Shown: positions 36,380 to 47,846 of the stretch, one piece after another
How the letters are laid out: every line of letters begins with the position of its first letter
How positions within the stretch are numbered: the stretch's first letter is position 1
NCBI RefSeq assembly: GCF_018991925.1
Contig: NW_024738608.1
Location: 177,001 to 241,000 of the forward strand
Direction: 5' to 3'
From: Homarus americanus
Taxonomy: Eukaryota; Arthropoda; Malacostraca; Decapoda; Nephropidae
Length of the DNA stretch: 64,000 nt
Notes under the pieces: generated by a model
What the model was told of the DNA's origin: nothing
Seen by the model: the letters and a program-made list of their open reading frames with translations, nothing else
The model's database searches: none
Position numbers and translations under genes: made by a program

Positions 36380-36729
36380 ATCACCTGAAGATTAGACACC
36401 CTCAGTTTATTTCACCTGAAGATTACACGCCCCAACTTATTTCACCTGAAGATTGCACCCCCCAGCTTATTTCACCTGAAGATTACACACCCCAGCTTAT
36501 TTCACCTGAAGATTACACACCCCAGCTTATTTCACCTGAAGATTACACACCCCAGCTTATTTTACCTGGATATTAAACACCTTAAAGCTATTCTAACCTA
36601 ACCTAACCTAACCTTTCCTAACATAATCTAATCTAACGTAATGTAATCTAAGCTAACCCGCCCTCAGGTAGCCTTAAGGTGTTTAATCACCAGGTAAAAT
36701 AAACAGGGGGGCCTAATTTTCAGGTGAAG
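36380..36729. mobile_element. Fold-back family, locus 3 (best-preserved arms + core)
   Basis: The left arm (36380-36590) is five to six tandem units of TTCACCTGAAGATTACACAC followed by CCCAGCTTAT, starting at the family end GATCACCTGAAGATTAG and finishing with a word that reads AAGGTGTTTAAT in reverse complement. The core (about 36594-36658) is CCTAACCTAACC decaying into CATAATC/TCTAACG words. The right arm (36664-36729) reads TAGCCTTAAGGTGTTTAATC, then ACCAGGTAAAATAAACAGG, and ends CTAATTTTCAGGTGAA. The two arms are inverted relative to each other over about 60 bases. No coding capacity. Confidence 0.8.
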
Positions 36730-36764
36730 CCCAGGAAATATTATAATAATTGTGGGGTTTTGTA

Positions 36765-37139
36765 AGTGGAGGAGGAGCTGGGAAGGAGGAAGGAGATTAG
36801 GGAAGGAACAGAAGAACAGGGAGGAGGAGGGAAGAGATTGGAGAGGAGGGAAGAAACTAGGGAAGTGGAAGTGGGAGTAGGAGGAGGAGGAGGAGGAGGA
36901 GGGAGAGGAGGAGGAGGAGGAGGGAGGAGGAGGAGGAGGAGGAGGAGGAGGAGGAGGAGGAGGAGGAGGAGGAGGAGGTATTTGAGGAAGAAACAGCAGA
37001 TTGGGGGGGTGATGAGTAGGGAGGAGGATGAGGTTAGGGAATAGGGCGGACTTCCTGGCGAGTGTTCTAATAGTACCTGAAGGAGTAGATGCTGGGGAGG
37101 TGCTGATGATGGACTGAATGAGGGAAAAACCGATAGGGT

Positions 37140-37185
<46 letters not shown>

Positions 37186-37199
37186 TGTGTGTGTGTGTG
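36765..37199. repeat. (GGA)n tract followed by (GT)n
   Basis: Purine-rich low-complexity DNA with near-perfect (GGA)n at 36876-36978, a short bridge, then (GT)n at 37140-37199. Poly-Pro, poly-Leu, poly-Ser and poly-Arg frames over it are artefacts. Confidence 0.93.
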
Positions 37200-37997
37200 A
37201 TGAGGATAGATCGAGGTTAGGATGAGGATAGGGTGAGAATACGGGATAGAGAGAGACGGGCAGAAAATGACAGAATGAAGAACAGGCAACGTTGACAGGT
37301 GAGGATAGGGGATAAGTAGAGTGACAGAGGATGGCAGAGTCTAACATAAACAAACAAAGAAACAAACAAACAACCACTATCACGAGGATGTGGTTAATTT
37401 CAGTGGTAATAAAACCCACCTTCTTAACGACAACAAACACCAAGCATACCAGCGCCAGTGAAGATAGAAGGTGAGCGAACATATACGTCTGGCGAAGCAA
37501 CTAGACACATCCTGTAAGTTTCCTAGGATGAATATTGTTCCTCGTAAGACAGGATGTAAACACTTACTCTTACACTATTGGACACCTGTGTATTTGGAGC
37601 AAAATACACTTAGGTAATTAACAGTTCGAAAAATACACATGCGTATACAAGAGATTAATACAAAATATAAGTGGGTAAATTAAGAGGAAGAGAATAATAC
37701 TAATTACACACGTGTCAATAACAGAATAACGCTCAATAACTGGAAAAAATCTGCGTAGTATATGAAAATCACTAGAAAAATAAACATGTGTAAATGACAA
37801 ACTAACGCAAAAATACGCTCACCTGTCTACCCAAAACTTAATTCCTTGCTGTCACGCCTCCTGACTGTCAACCACTGATGAGCAGTGACGAAAAACACAC
37901 TTGATGTTTACTTTAGACCTCACGTGACCTGCAGAGAGAGAGAGAGAGAGAATGGTAATGTTATTCTGAATGCAAATGTTTTAGAAAATGTTTGACC
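37200..37997. other. Unassigned non-coding stretch
   Basis: No gene recognised. Short (GA)n at 37932-37950. Confidence 0.45.
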
Positions 37998-38240
37998 GTG
38001 TTGAAGGGGTAGGAGGGGGAAGAGGGAGGAGGAGGAAGAACGGGAGGAGGGGGAAGAGGGAGGAGGAGGAAGAACGGGAGGAGGGGGAGAAAGAGGAGGA
38101 ACGGGAGGAGGGGGAAGAACGGGAGGAGGGGAAGAAGGAGGAGGGGAAGAACGGGGAGGAGGGGGGAGAAAGAGGAGGAGGAGGAGGAGGAACGGGAGGA
38201 GGGGGGAGAAGGAGGAACGGAAGGAGGAAGATGATGAATA
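37998..38240. repeat. GGAGGAGGGGGAAGAACG minisatellite
   Basis: Almost all-purine repeat with period about 18-27 bases (GGAGGAGGGGGAAGAACG and relatives), continuing as degenerate purine-rich DNA to about 38520. Confidence 0.85.
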
Positions 38241-38543
38241 GGAAAAGGAAGAAGAGAAAACGGATGAATAAGAAGAGGAAGAGGAAATGGAATAGGTTGA
38301 AAATGAGGAAGAGAAGAAGGTTGAATAAAGGAGAAAATATATAGGAGACATGAAGAGGAAGACGAAAAAGAGGAAGAAGAAGGAAGAGATAAGGAATAAA
38401 AAAACCAAAGAGCGAGAGTGAAAGTTTGCAAAGAACCAAGGAACAGAGAGATGGAGAGGATTGAAGGATTTATAGAACAGGGGAGAGATGGAAAGAAGGA
38501 GGGAAGGAGAGAGAAATAAGAGAATGGAGGAAGAAATTAAGAG

Positions 38544-39866
38544 ATGGTGGTATGTGACCCAGCCAAGGTGTTGATGGTGGTATGTGACCCAGCCAAGGTG
38601 TTGTTGGTGGTATGTGACCCAGTCAAGGAATTGATGGTGGTATGTGACCCAGCCAAGGTGTTGATGGTGGTATGTGACCCAGCCAAGGTGTTGATGGTGG
38701 TATGTGACCCAGTCAAGGAATTGATGGTGGTATGTGACCCAGCCAAGGTGTTGATGGTGGTATGTGACCCAGTCATGAATTGATGGTGGTATGTGACCCA
38801 GCCAAGGTGTAGATGTAGTGTGACCCAGCCAAGGTGTTGATGGTGGTATGTGACCCAGCTAAGGTGTGTTGATGGTGGTGGCGTGACCAGCCAAGGAATT
38901 GATGGTGGTATGTGACCCAGCTAAGGTGTTGATGGTGGTATGTGACCCAGCTAAGGAATTGATGGTGGTATGTGACCCAGCCAAGGTGTAGATGGGTAGG
39001 TGTGACCCAGCCAAGGTGTTGATGGTAATATGTGACCCAGACAAGGTGTTGATGGTAATACAGACCCAGCCAAGGTGTTGATGGTAATATAAACCCAGCC
39101 AAGGTGTAGATGGTAGTGTGTGACCCAGCCAAGGTAAGTTGATGGTGGTATGTGACCCAGCCAAGGTGGTGATGGTGGTATGTGACCCAGCCAAGGTGTT
39201 GATGGTAATATGTGACCCAGCCAAGGTGTTGATGGTACATAAAATTCAGACAAGGTGTTGATGGTAATATGACCCAGCCAAGGTGTTGATGGTAATATGT
39301 GACCCAGCCAAGGTGTTGATGGTAATATGACCCAGCCAAGGTGTTGATGGTGGTATGTGACCCAGCCAAGGTGTTGATGGTAATATGTGACCCAGCCAAG
39401 GTGTTGATGGTAATATGTGACCCAGCCAAGGTGTTGGATGGTAATACAGACCCAGCCAAGGTGTTGATGGTGGTATAGACCCAGCCAAGGTGTTGATGGT
39501 AATATGTGACCCAGCCAAGGTGTGTTGATGGTAATATGTGACCCAAACAAGGTGTTGATGGTAATATGTGACCCAGCCAAGGTGTTGATGGTAATATGTG
39601 ACCCAGCCAAGGTGTTGATGGTGGTATGTGACCCAGCCAAGGTGTTGATGGTAATATGTGACCCAGCCAAGGTGTTGATGGTAATATGTGACCCAGCCAA
39701 GGTGTTGATGGTAATATGTGACCCAGCCAAGGTGTTGATGGTAATATGTGACCCAGCCAAGGTGTTGATGGTAATATGTGACCCAGCCAAGGTGTTGATG
39801 GTAATATGTGACCCAGACAAGGTGTTGATGGTAATATGTGACCCAGCCAAGGTGTTGATGGGAGTG
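38544..39866. repeat. 30-bp minisatellite (about 44 copies)
   Basis: Unit GTTGATGGTGGTATGTGACC followed by CAGCCAAGGT, 30 bases. The left third uses GGTGGT, the right two-thirds mostly GGTAAT. Some left units read CAGTCAAGGAATT and alternate with the standard unit. Because 30 is a multiple of 3, long frames stay open on both strands (repeats such as MVICDPAKVL). These are not genes: no start context, exon structure or non-repetitive domain. Confidence 0.95.
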
Positions 39867-40214
39867 TGTGACCTGTTTGGGCCGGGGTTTGATATCAAAC
39901 GATCTCACTTGTTAACACTTGCCTGAATGAGTGTAGGATAGTCGCTGGTACCTTTGATGAAGCTGGGTGAGATAATAGGTAGTCCCACGGCGTGTCACCT
40001 TTGATACAGTCGTAAGTTTGAATCGTTCAGTCGTCCCGGCCCACCTTGGTTACGCATGCAATTACCTTAGCTTGTAAGTTACACAAGTGTACACAGGTTC
40101 TGTTATCTTCATTTGTGGTTCCTTGGTTTAATGTAAACACACGTGGTGATTTTCTAGTTGCATTGGATGCTCTGGTAGTTACAGAATTGTTTGTTGACAG
40201 ACTACTGAGCATTA
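39867..40214. other. Unassigned non-coding stretch
   Basis: No gene recognised. Contains the perfect 14-base palindrome GTTTGATATCAAAC at about 39888. Confidence 0.45.
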
Positions 40215-43200
40215 GCTCCACCCCACCAACACTCCTCCTACCATCCTAAACTCCACCCCACCAACACTCCCCCTACCATCCTTCTCATCCACCCCACCAA
40301 CACTCCCCCTACCATCCTCCTCCTCCACCCCACCAACACTCTCTCCACCATCCTCCTCCTCCACCCCACCAACCTCCCCTACCATACTCTTATCCACCCC
40401 CAAAACTCTCCTACCATCCTCCTCATCCTTCACCCACCAACACTCCCCCTACCATCCTCCTCATCCAAACCACAACTCTCTCCTCCATCCTCCTCCTCCA
40501 CCCACAACCTCCCCCTACCATTTTCCTTCTCCACCCCACCAACCTCTCTCCTCCATCCTCCTCCTCCACCCCACCAACCTCCCCCTACCATCCTCCTCCT
40601 CCTCCCACCCCATCAACACTCTCTCCTCCATCCTCCTCCTCCACCCCACCAACCTCCCCTACCATCCTCCTCCTCCTCCACCCCACCAACACTCTCTCTC
40701 CTCCTCCTCCTCACCCCCACCAACCTCCCCCTGCCATCCTCCTCCTCCACCCCATCAACCTCTCTCCTCCATCCTCCTCCTCACCCATCAACACTCTCTC
40801 CTCCATCCTCCTCCTCCACCCCACCAACCTCCCCTGCCATCCTCCTCCACCCCATCACACTCTCTCCTCCATCCTCCTCCTCACCCCACCAACCTCCCCT
40901 GCCATCCTCCTCCTCCACCCCATCAACACTCTCCTCCATCCTCCTCCTCCACCCCATCAACCTCTCTCCTCCATCCTCCTCCTCCACCCCATCAACACTC
41001 TCTCCTCCATCCTCCTCCCTCCACCCCACCAACCTCTCCTCCACCATCCTCCTCCTCCACCCCATCAACACTCTCTCCTCCATCCCTCCTCCTCCCACCC
41101 CACAACCTCTCCACCATCCTCCTCCTCCACCCCAACCTCCCCACCATCCTCCTCCTCCACCCCATCAACACTCTCCTCCTCCATCCTCCTCCTCCACCCC
41201 TGGCACTCCCCTACCATCCTCCTCCTCCACCCCATCAACCTCCCCTACCATCCTCCTCCTCCACCCCCCAATACTCCCCCTACCATCCTCCTCCTCACCC
41301 CATCAACCTCTCCTCCATCCTCCTCCACCCCACCTCCCCTACCATCCTCCTCCTCCACCCCACCAACACTCCCCCTACCATCCTCCTCCTCCACCCCACG
41401 AACCTCTCTCCTGCATCCTCCTCCTCCATCCTCCTCCTCCACCCCACCAACCTCCCCTACCATCCTCCTCCTCCACCCCATGCACTCCTGCCATCCTCCT
41501 CCTCCACCCCATCAACACTCTCTCCTCCATCCTCCTCCTCCACCCCCAACCTCCCCTGCCATCCTCCTCCTCCACCCCATCAACACTCTCTCCTCCATCC
41601 TCTCCTCCACCCCATCAACCTCTCTCCTCCATCCTCCTCCTCCACCCCATCAACACTCTCTCCTCCATCCTCCTCCTCCACCCCACCACCTCTCTCCACC
41701 ACCTCCTCCTCCACCCCCATCAACACTCTCTCCTCCATCCTCCTCCTCCACCCCACCAACACTCTCTCCACCATCCTCCTCCTCCACCTGCCTCCCCTAC
41801 CATCCTCCTCCTCCACCCCATCAACACTCTCTCTCCATCCCCTCCTCCTCCACCCACCAACCTCCCCTACCATCCTCCTCTTCCACCCCACCAACCTCTC
41901 TCCTCCATCCTCCTCCTCCACCCCACCAACCCTCCCCTCCATCCTCCTCCTCCACCCCATCAACACTCTCTCCACCATCCTCCTCCTCCACCCACCAACC
42001 TCTCACCATCCTCCTCCTCCACCCCATCAACACTCTCTCCTCCATCCTCCTCCTCCACCCCACCAACACTCTCTCCTCCATCCTCCTCCTCCACCCCACC
42101 AACACTCTCTCCTCCATCCTCCTCCTCCACCCCACCAACCTCTCACCATCCTCCTCCTCCACCCCACCAACACTCTCTCCACCATCCTCCTCCTCCCACC
42201 CCCAACCTCTCTCTCCTCCATCCTCCTCCTCCTCCCACCCCATAAACCTCTCTCCACCATCCTCCTCCCCTCCACCCCCACAACCTCTCTCCTTCATCCT
42301 AATCCTCCACCCACCAACCTCCCCTACCATCCTCCTCCTCCACCCCATCAACCTCTCTCCTCCATCCTCCTCCTCCACCCACCAACCTCCCCCTACCATC
42401 CTCCTCCTCCACCCCACCAACCTCTCTCCTCCATCCTCCTCCTCCACCCCACCAACCTCCCCTTCCATCCTCTCTCCCACCCCATCAACCTCTCTCCTCC
42501 ATCCTCCTCCTCCACCCCACCAACACTCCCCTACCATCCTCCTCCTCCACCCCATCAACCTCCCCTCTGTCCCTCCTCCTCCACCCACGAACCTCACCCT
42601 ACCATCCTCCTCCTCCACCCACCAACACTCTCTCCTCCATCCTCCTCCTCCTCCACCCCACCCCTCTCTCCACCATCCTCCTCCTCCACCCACCAACCTC
42701 TCTCCTCCATCCTCCTCCTCTCCACCCCATAACCTCTCTCCTCCATCCTCCTCCTCCACCCCACCAGCCTCCCCTTACCATCCTCCTCCTCCCACCCCAC
42801 CAACACTCTCCTCCATCCTCCTCCTCCACCCACCAACCTCCTACCATCCTCCTCCTCCACAACCTCCCCCTACCATCCTCCTCCTCCACCCCACTCTCTC
42901 CTCCATCCTCCTCCTCCACCCCACCAACCTCCCCTACCATCCTCCTCCTCCACCCCATCAACACTCTCTCCTCCATCCTTCTCCTCCACCCCACCAACAC
43001 TCCCTTCCATCCTCCTCCTCCACCCCACCAACACTCTCTCCACCATCCTCCTCCTCCACCCCCACCAACACTGTCTCCACCATCCTCCTCCTCCACCCCA
43101 CCACCTCTCTCCTCCATCCTCCTCCTCCACCCACCAACCTCCCCTACCATCCTCCTCCTCCACCCCTCCACCCCTTACCATCCTCCTCCTCCACCCCCAC

Positions 43201-43606
43201 CAACACTCTCTCCTCCATCCTCCTCCTCCACCACCACACTCCCTACCATCCTCCTCCTCCACCCCACCAACACTCTCTCCTCCATCCTCCTCCTCCACCC
43301 CACCAACCTCCCCCACATCTTCCTCCTCCACCCCACAACACTCTCTCCTCCATCCGTCCTCCACCCCCAACCTCCCCCTACCATCCTCCTCTCCACCCCA
43401 CCAACCTCTCTCCTCCATCCTCCTCCTCCACCCCACCAGCACTCCCCCTACCATCCTCCTCCCTCCACCCCCCACCAACACTCTCTCCTCCATCCTCCTC
43501 CTCCACCCCACCAACACTCCCCCTACCATCCTCCTCCTCCACCCCACCAACACTCTCTCCACCATCCTCCTCCTCCACCCACCAACACTGTCTCCACCAT
43601 CCTCCT
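40215..43606. repeat. 3.4-kb pyrimidine-rich minisatellite (33/36 bp)
   Basis: About 95 copies of CCATCCTCCTCCTCCACCCC followed by either ACCAACACTCTCTCCT (36 bp) or the shorter ACCAACCTCCCCT form (33 bp). The + strand is almost only C, T and A. Many copies differ by single-base loss in C or T runs. The 811-residue frame at 41480-43915 and several Gly/Trp/Glu-rich minus-strand frames are repeat translations. Confidence 0.95.
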
Positions 43607-43820
43607 CTTCTCACACTTCGCCCACAATCCAAAATTCATGAATGGCGTCTCTTTAATAGCGGCATCAAAGTCACCCCTGCCTTGCTCTTCCCAATTTGCC
43701 TCACTCCGCAACCACGAGGCAAGTATCGTAAAATATATGTTTACGATGGCCGGTACAGTATCGTATTTTTTTTTATCATAGTATGGTCGTATTTATCGTT
43801 ATTGGTATTCGTTACTGGTT

Positions 43821-43823
<3 letters not shown>

Positions 43824-43876
<53 letters not shown>
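43824..43876. repeat. (CT)n microsatellite beside CR1 copy D
   Basis: About 26 CT units ending about 20 bases before the 3' terminus of CR1 copy D. Confidence 0.95.
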
Positions 43877-43878
<2 letters not shown>

Positions 43879-43965
43879 TACTAAAGGCTCGTTACATAAG
43901 AACATAAGAACATAAGAATGGAGGAAACTGCAGAGGGCCTATTGGCCCATACTGGGCAGTCCCGT

Positions 43966-46914
43966 TTACACCCAACCCCTATTGCTCATATGAGCATCCA
44001 ACCTATGTTTGAAGCAATTCAGCGTATTCGAGTTAATGATGATATTTGGTAACTTGTTCCATTCATCCACTACTCTGTTTCCAAACCAGTGTTTACCTAT
44101 ATCACGCCTAAATCTAAATTTGTCTAATTTAAAACCATTGTTACGAGTTCGCTCCTGGTTGGATAGTTTCAGTACCTTTGTAATGTCCCCTTTGTTTAGC
44201 CCTGCCTTCCACTTATACACCTCTATCAGGTCGCCCCTCGCTCTACGTCTCTCAAGGGATTGCAAATTAAGATGCTTTAACCTGTCTCTATACTCAAGGT
44301 TCCTAATGCCCGGGATTAGTCTTGTCATTCTCCTCTGAATTCTTTCCAAGGATTCAATATCCATCCTGTAATACGGTGACCAGAACTGAACTGCGTAATC
44401 CAGGTGTGGTCTCACAAGAGCAAGATACAGTTTTAGGATGACCTCGCTAGTCTTGTAACTAACACTCCTTTGTATGAACCCAAGTACTTTATTAGCCTTG
44501 TTACCAGCAAAAACACATTGTTTACTTAGCTTAAGGTTCCTACTTATCATGACTCCTAAATCTCTCTCGCAGTCGGATTTCTCTATGGCATCGTTGCTCA
44601 TCTGGTATCTGGTTTCCCTGTTTACATCTCCTATACTGAGTACTTTACATTTGTAGACGTTGAATTTCATCTGCCATTTTTCAGACCATTCGAAAAATTT
44701 GTTTAGATCTTCCTGTAGTTTTGCCGAGTCCTCGTCAGATTTGATAACATGTCCTATTTTAGTGTCATCAGCAAATTTACTTATGTTGCTGTCAATGCCG
44801 ATATCTATGTCGTTTATGTATATAATAAATAATAATGGTCCAAGTACTGAGCCTTGGGGAACTCCACTTGTGACGTTGCTCCAATGGGACTTAGTGCCGT
44901 TAATGCTCACTCGCTGTTTCCTGTCCTGTAACCACGCCCTAATCCATTTAAGGATGTCACCTTTGATGCCATGAGCTTCTACCTTTCTAATTAGTCTTTC
45001 GTGGGGGACTCTGTCGAAGGCTTTGCTAAAGTCGAGATGTACCACATCATAATTGTGCCCCTCGTCCACTGATTCGAAAACTGATGAAAAGAATGTTAAT
45101 AGATTAGTTAGGCAAGAACGTCCACTTGTGAAGCCATGCTGGGAATCATTGATCAATCTGTGCTTCTCCAGGTGATTTCGAATAGAGTTTGAAATGATTG
45201 CTTCCAGTAATTTGCCTACTATTGATGTTAGACTGATTGGGCGGTAGTTAGAAGATAGTGATCTATCCCCCTTCTTGAAAATCGGTATTACATTCGCTAT
45301 CCTCCAGGATTCTGGTACTACACCTGTTTTTAAGGACATGTTAAACAACTTTGCTAAGGGCATACTAAGCTCTTCCTTACATTCCTTTAATACTCTGGCA
45401 AATATCTCATCGGGACCAGGTGACTTATTAGGCTTTAGTTTGTCTATTTGCTTACTAACATCGTTACTAGTCACTACTATCTCACTTAATTTGTTTTCTT
45501 CACTATCTCTGAATAGAGTCGGTGCCTCGGGTATCATGTTTAAATTTTCAGTGGTGAAAACTGTTGAAAAATATTTATTCAAATTATTGCTCATTTCTCC
45601 GTTGTTATCAGTGAGCTCGCCAGTATCTGACCGTATTGGTCCAATCTTTTCTCGTGTTTAGTTTGATACATTTGGTAGAATCCTTTGGGGTTTGTCTTCG
45701 CCTCCCTTGCTATCCTTACCTCATTATTCTTCTTGGCTTTCCTTATCTCGGTTTTAACCCTACTCTCTAATATCTTATAATAATCCTGGAGGTAAATTTC
45801 GCCACGCTTTATCCTTCTACCTATAGCCTTCCTTTGGCCAATGATGTTCTTTAAATAATTATTTATCCATTTAGGGTCATTGTTGTCTGATCTGAGTTTT
45901 TTGTATGGTATGTTCTGCCTTTGTGCATTAAGTAACTCACTATTTAAATTGTCGTGGAACTCGGCAATCTCAGATCTCGTTATCAGGTCTGTGTCATCTG
46001 TCAGGTTCACGGCCAAGCGCGACACCCCCTCTCTCAGCTGCCTCTTTAAACTGTCAAAGTTTGCCTTCTGAAATCTGGTACTTTAGTGGAATTTTCCTTA
46101 CGTCTGCCCTGAAAATCTAACTGGAATCGAATTTCTTTGTGATAGCTGTTTGCAAGTTCGTTCCCTACCTCGACATTGCTAATTAGGTTTTCTCTGTTCG
46201 ACAGAACTAAGTCCAGTATATTATTACCCCGTGTGGGTTCGGTTATATGTTGACTTAGGAAACAGTCCTGGATCGTCTCGAGAAAATCCTCTGATTCTGA
46301 GTTGCCCGTAAGGTCAGTCCAATCTATTTGGCCAAGGTTAAAGTCGCCTACTATACAGACTTTGTTGTGTATGGAAGCCCTGCACATTTCATCCCAGATA
46401 AGTCGCTCATTGACGCTATCAAGATTGGGGGTCTATATATTACTCCTGTGATTAATTTTTCCCGACCGTCGCTTAATTCTATCCAAATTGTTTCTGTATT
46501 CCTCTCAGTTTTTATTTCCTTATTTATTTCACACTTCAGATTATCCCTAACATAGATTGCTACTCTGCCTCCTTTCCTGGTCTGCCTATCGGTATGGAAC
46601 AGTTTGTAACCCGCAATTTGGTATTCGACTGGTAATTCACGTGTGTCTAGGTTGATCCATGTTTCAGTGAATGCAATTATATCGATTTCTTCGGTACATA
46701 CCAAGGCCCTAATATCATCCATTTTGTTTCTCATACTTCTACTGTTCGTGTAGTATACATTTAAGTTAGTCGTGTTCTGAGTCCTCCCCTTACCGCGTTT
46801 AGTTTTAAACTCCCTGTCTAATTTAGTTTTGTTATCATTCCTAACAATATTTCCCTGTAATCTTTCGCCTTGTTTACCGGCTCCCACTGCAGTCTCCTCC
46901 ACCCCCGTGCCCAT
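43966..46914 (-). pseudogene. CR1 ORF2 (AP endonuclease + reverse transcriptase), three frameshifts
   Basis: The start codon at 46914 lies 8 bases after the ORF1 stop. Segment 46914-46351 has the endonuclease N-terminal part: YYTNSRSMRNK, the catalytic FTETWI glutamate, and GVIYRPP. Segment 46387-46046 has GDFN and the final triad motif, here SYH instead of the SDH seen in copy A. Segment 46025-45591 is the linker. Segment 45594-43966 (542 residues) is the reverse transcriptase with KSPGPDEI (57-64), motif A DFSKAFD (188-194), motif B VPQGSVLGP (245-253), motif C FADD (274-277), and the C-terminal region ending MSNRGWV. Comparison with copies A and C shows each frameshift is one base missing from a run: C6 to C5 near 46432, G3 to G2 near 46067, A4 to A3 near 45658. 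These could be real decay or assembly indels. Confidence 0.93.
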
Positions 46915-46922
46915 ATGTTCTC

Positions 46923-47846
46923 TTAGCAGTTTAAAGACTTCGATATCTTTTGAACTGCCCCCTCTAGAGCCCCAGCCAGGGTTGCTACTCCATCCCTAGA
47001 CAGGTGCACCCCATCCCTAGCATAAAGGTCCCTTCTGCCATAGAAATTGTCCCAGTTGTCAATGAATGGGACTGATATTGACTTGCAATATCTGTCAAGA
47101 CGGTCGTTGACACCAACTGCCCTTGACAACCATTCACTGCCAACTCCCCTGCTAGGCAGGACACCGCATATGATAGGGATCCCTCCCTTAGTCCTAATAT
47201 GATCTATGGCTGCCTTGAACTTATCAAGAAGTTCCTCGCTCCTACACCGGCCAATATCATTGCCTCCTGCACTGAGGCAGATAATGGGTTTGTTCACATT
47301 ACCAGACAAGATATTGTCCATCCTGTCAATTATATCCCCCACCCCAGCTCCTGGCAAACACACCCTCATCCTATTTTTGTTTTTACTACAAAAGGCCCTG
47401 TCCATGTACCTTACCTGTGAGTCACCAACAATTAAAGTTTTTATACCTTCCTTGTCATCCCTGTCCCTGACTGTACTAACGTCCAATTCTTCTATCAAGG
47501 GACTGAACGGGTTGGTACACTTAGCTGTTGTTGTCGTTGTTGACGTATCCTTCGTGTGCTTCTTCACCACCAGCTTTGTCTTCCCACTACTCACAATTTT
47601 CCACTCGCTTGATTTTTCGTCAGACACTAGCTTTACTCGTCCAGCCTCTCCTTTTAACTTCGCCAGCTCTTTCCTTAATTTCAGGTTCTCCAACGTGGCC
47701 CTCTCAATTTCTAACTTGGCCCTCGCCAATTCTTCAATGGACCACTCCAGTTTGGTCAACAAACTCTCATACCCAGACCGCACATATCTTATAGTATTAT
47801 GTCTTCCAACGAAGTAAATACTGGATCGAAAACACAAGAAGAACAA
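46923..47846 (-). CDS. CR1 ORF1 protein: coiled coil + SGNH/GDSL esterase
   Basis: Intact frame of 307 residues. Residues about 30-67 are a heptad-like, Leu/Glu/Lys-rich coiled coil. A Thr/Lys-rich linker follows. From about 136 to 300 there is an SGNH-hydrolase fold with block I GDS (141-143, serine nucleophile), a GAG turn (166-168), block III GGND (194-197) and block V DGVHLS with Asp278 and His281, so all catalytic positions are present. CR1 and some other LINE ORF1 proteins are known to carry such an esterase; they bind element RNA, possibly acting at membranes or in chaperoning. The first 15 or so residues (MFFLCFRSSIYF) may be flanking sequence read by chance, because no zinc finger precedes the coiled coil. 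ORF2 starts 8 bases downstream, suggesting translation by reinitiation. Confidence 0.9.
   Translation of the reverse strand: MFFLCFRSSIYFVGRHNTIRYVRSGYESLLTKLEWSIEELARAKLEIERATLENLKLRKELAKLKGEAGRVKLVSDEKSSEWKIVSSGKTKLVVKKHTKDTSTTTTTAKCTNPFSPLIEELDVSTVRDRDDKEGIKTLIVGDSQVRYMDRAFCSKNKNRMRVCLPGAGVGDIIDRMDNILSGNVNKPIICLSAGGNDIGRCRSEELLDKFKAAIDHIRTKGGIPIICGVLPSRGVGSEWLSRAVGVNDRLDRYCKSISVPFIDNWDNFYGRRDLYARDGVHLSRDGVATLAGALEGAVQKISKSLNC

Noticed and set aside
38951..39898. 315-residue minus-strand frame with decapeptide repeats
   Set aside because: Translation of the 30-bp minisatellite. Equally long frames exist in other phases and on the other strand.
39888..39901. Perfect palindrome GTTTGATATCAAAC as an operator
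   Set aside because: A single 14-base palindrome with no gene beside it is expected by chance in this much DNA.
41480..43915. 811-residue reading frame, Pro/Ser/His-rich
   Set aside because: It is a translation of the 33/36-bp pyrimidine minisatellite. The unit lengths are multiples of three, so frames stay open. No non-repetitive domain.
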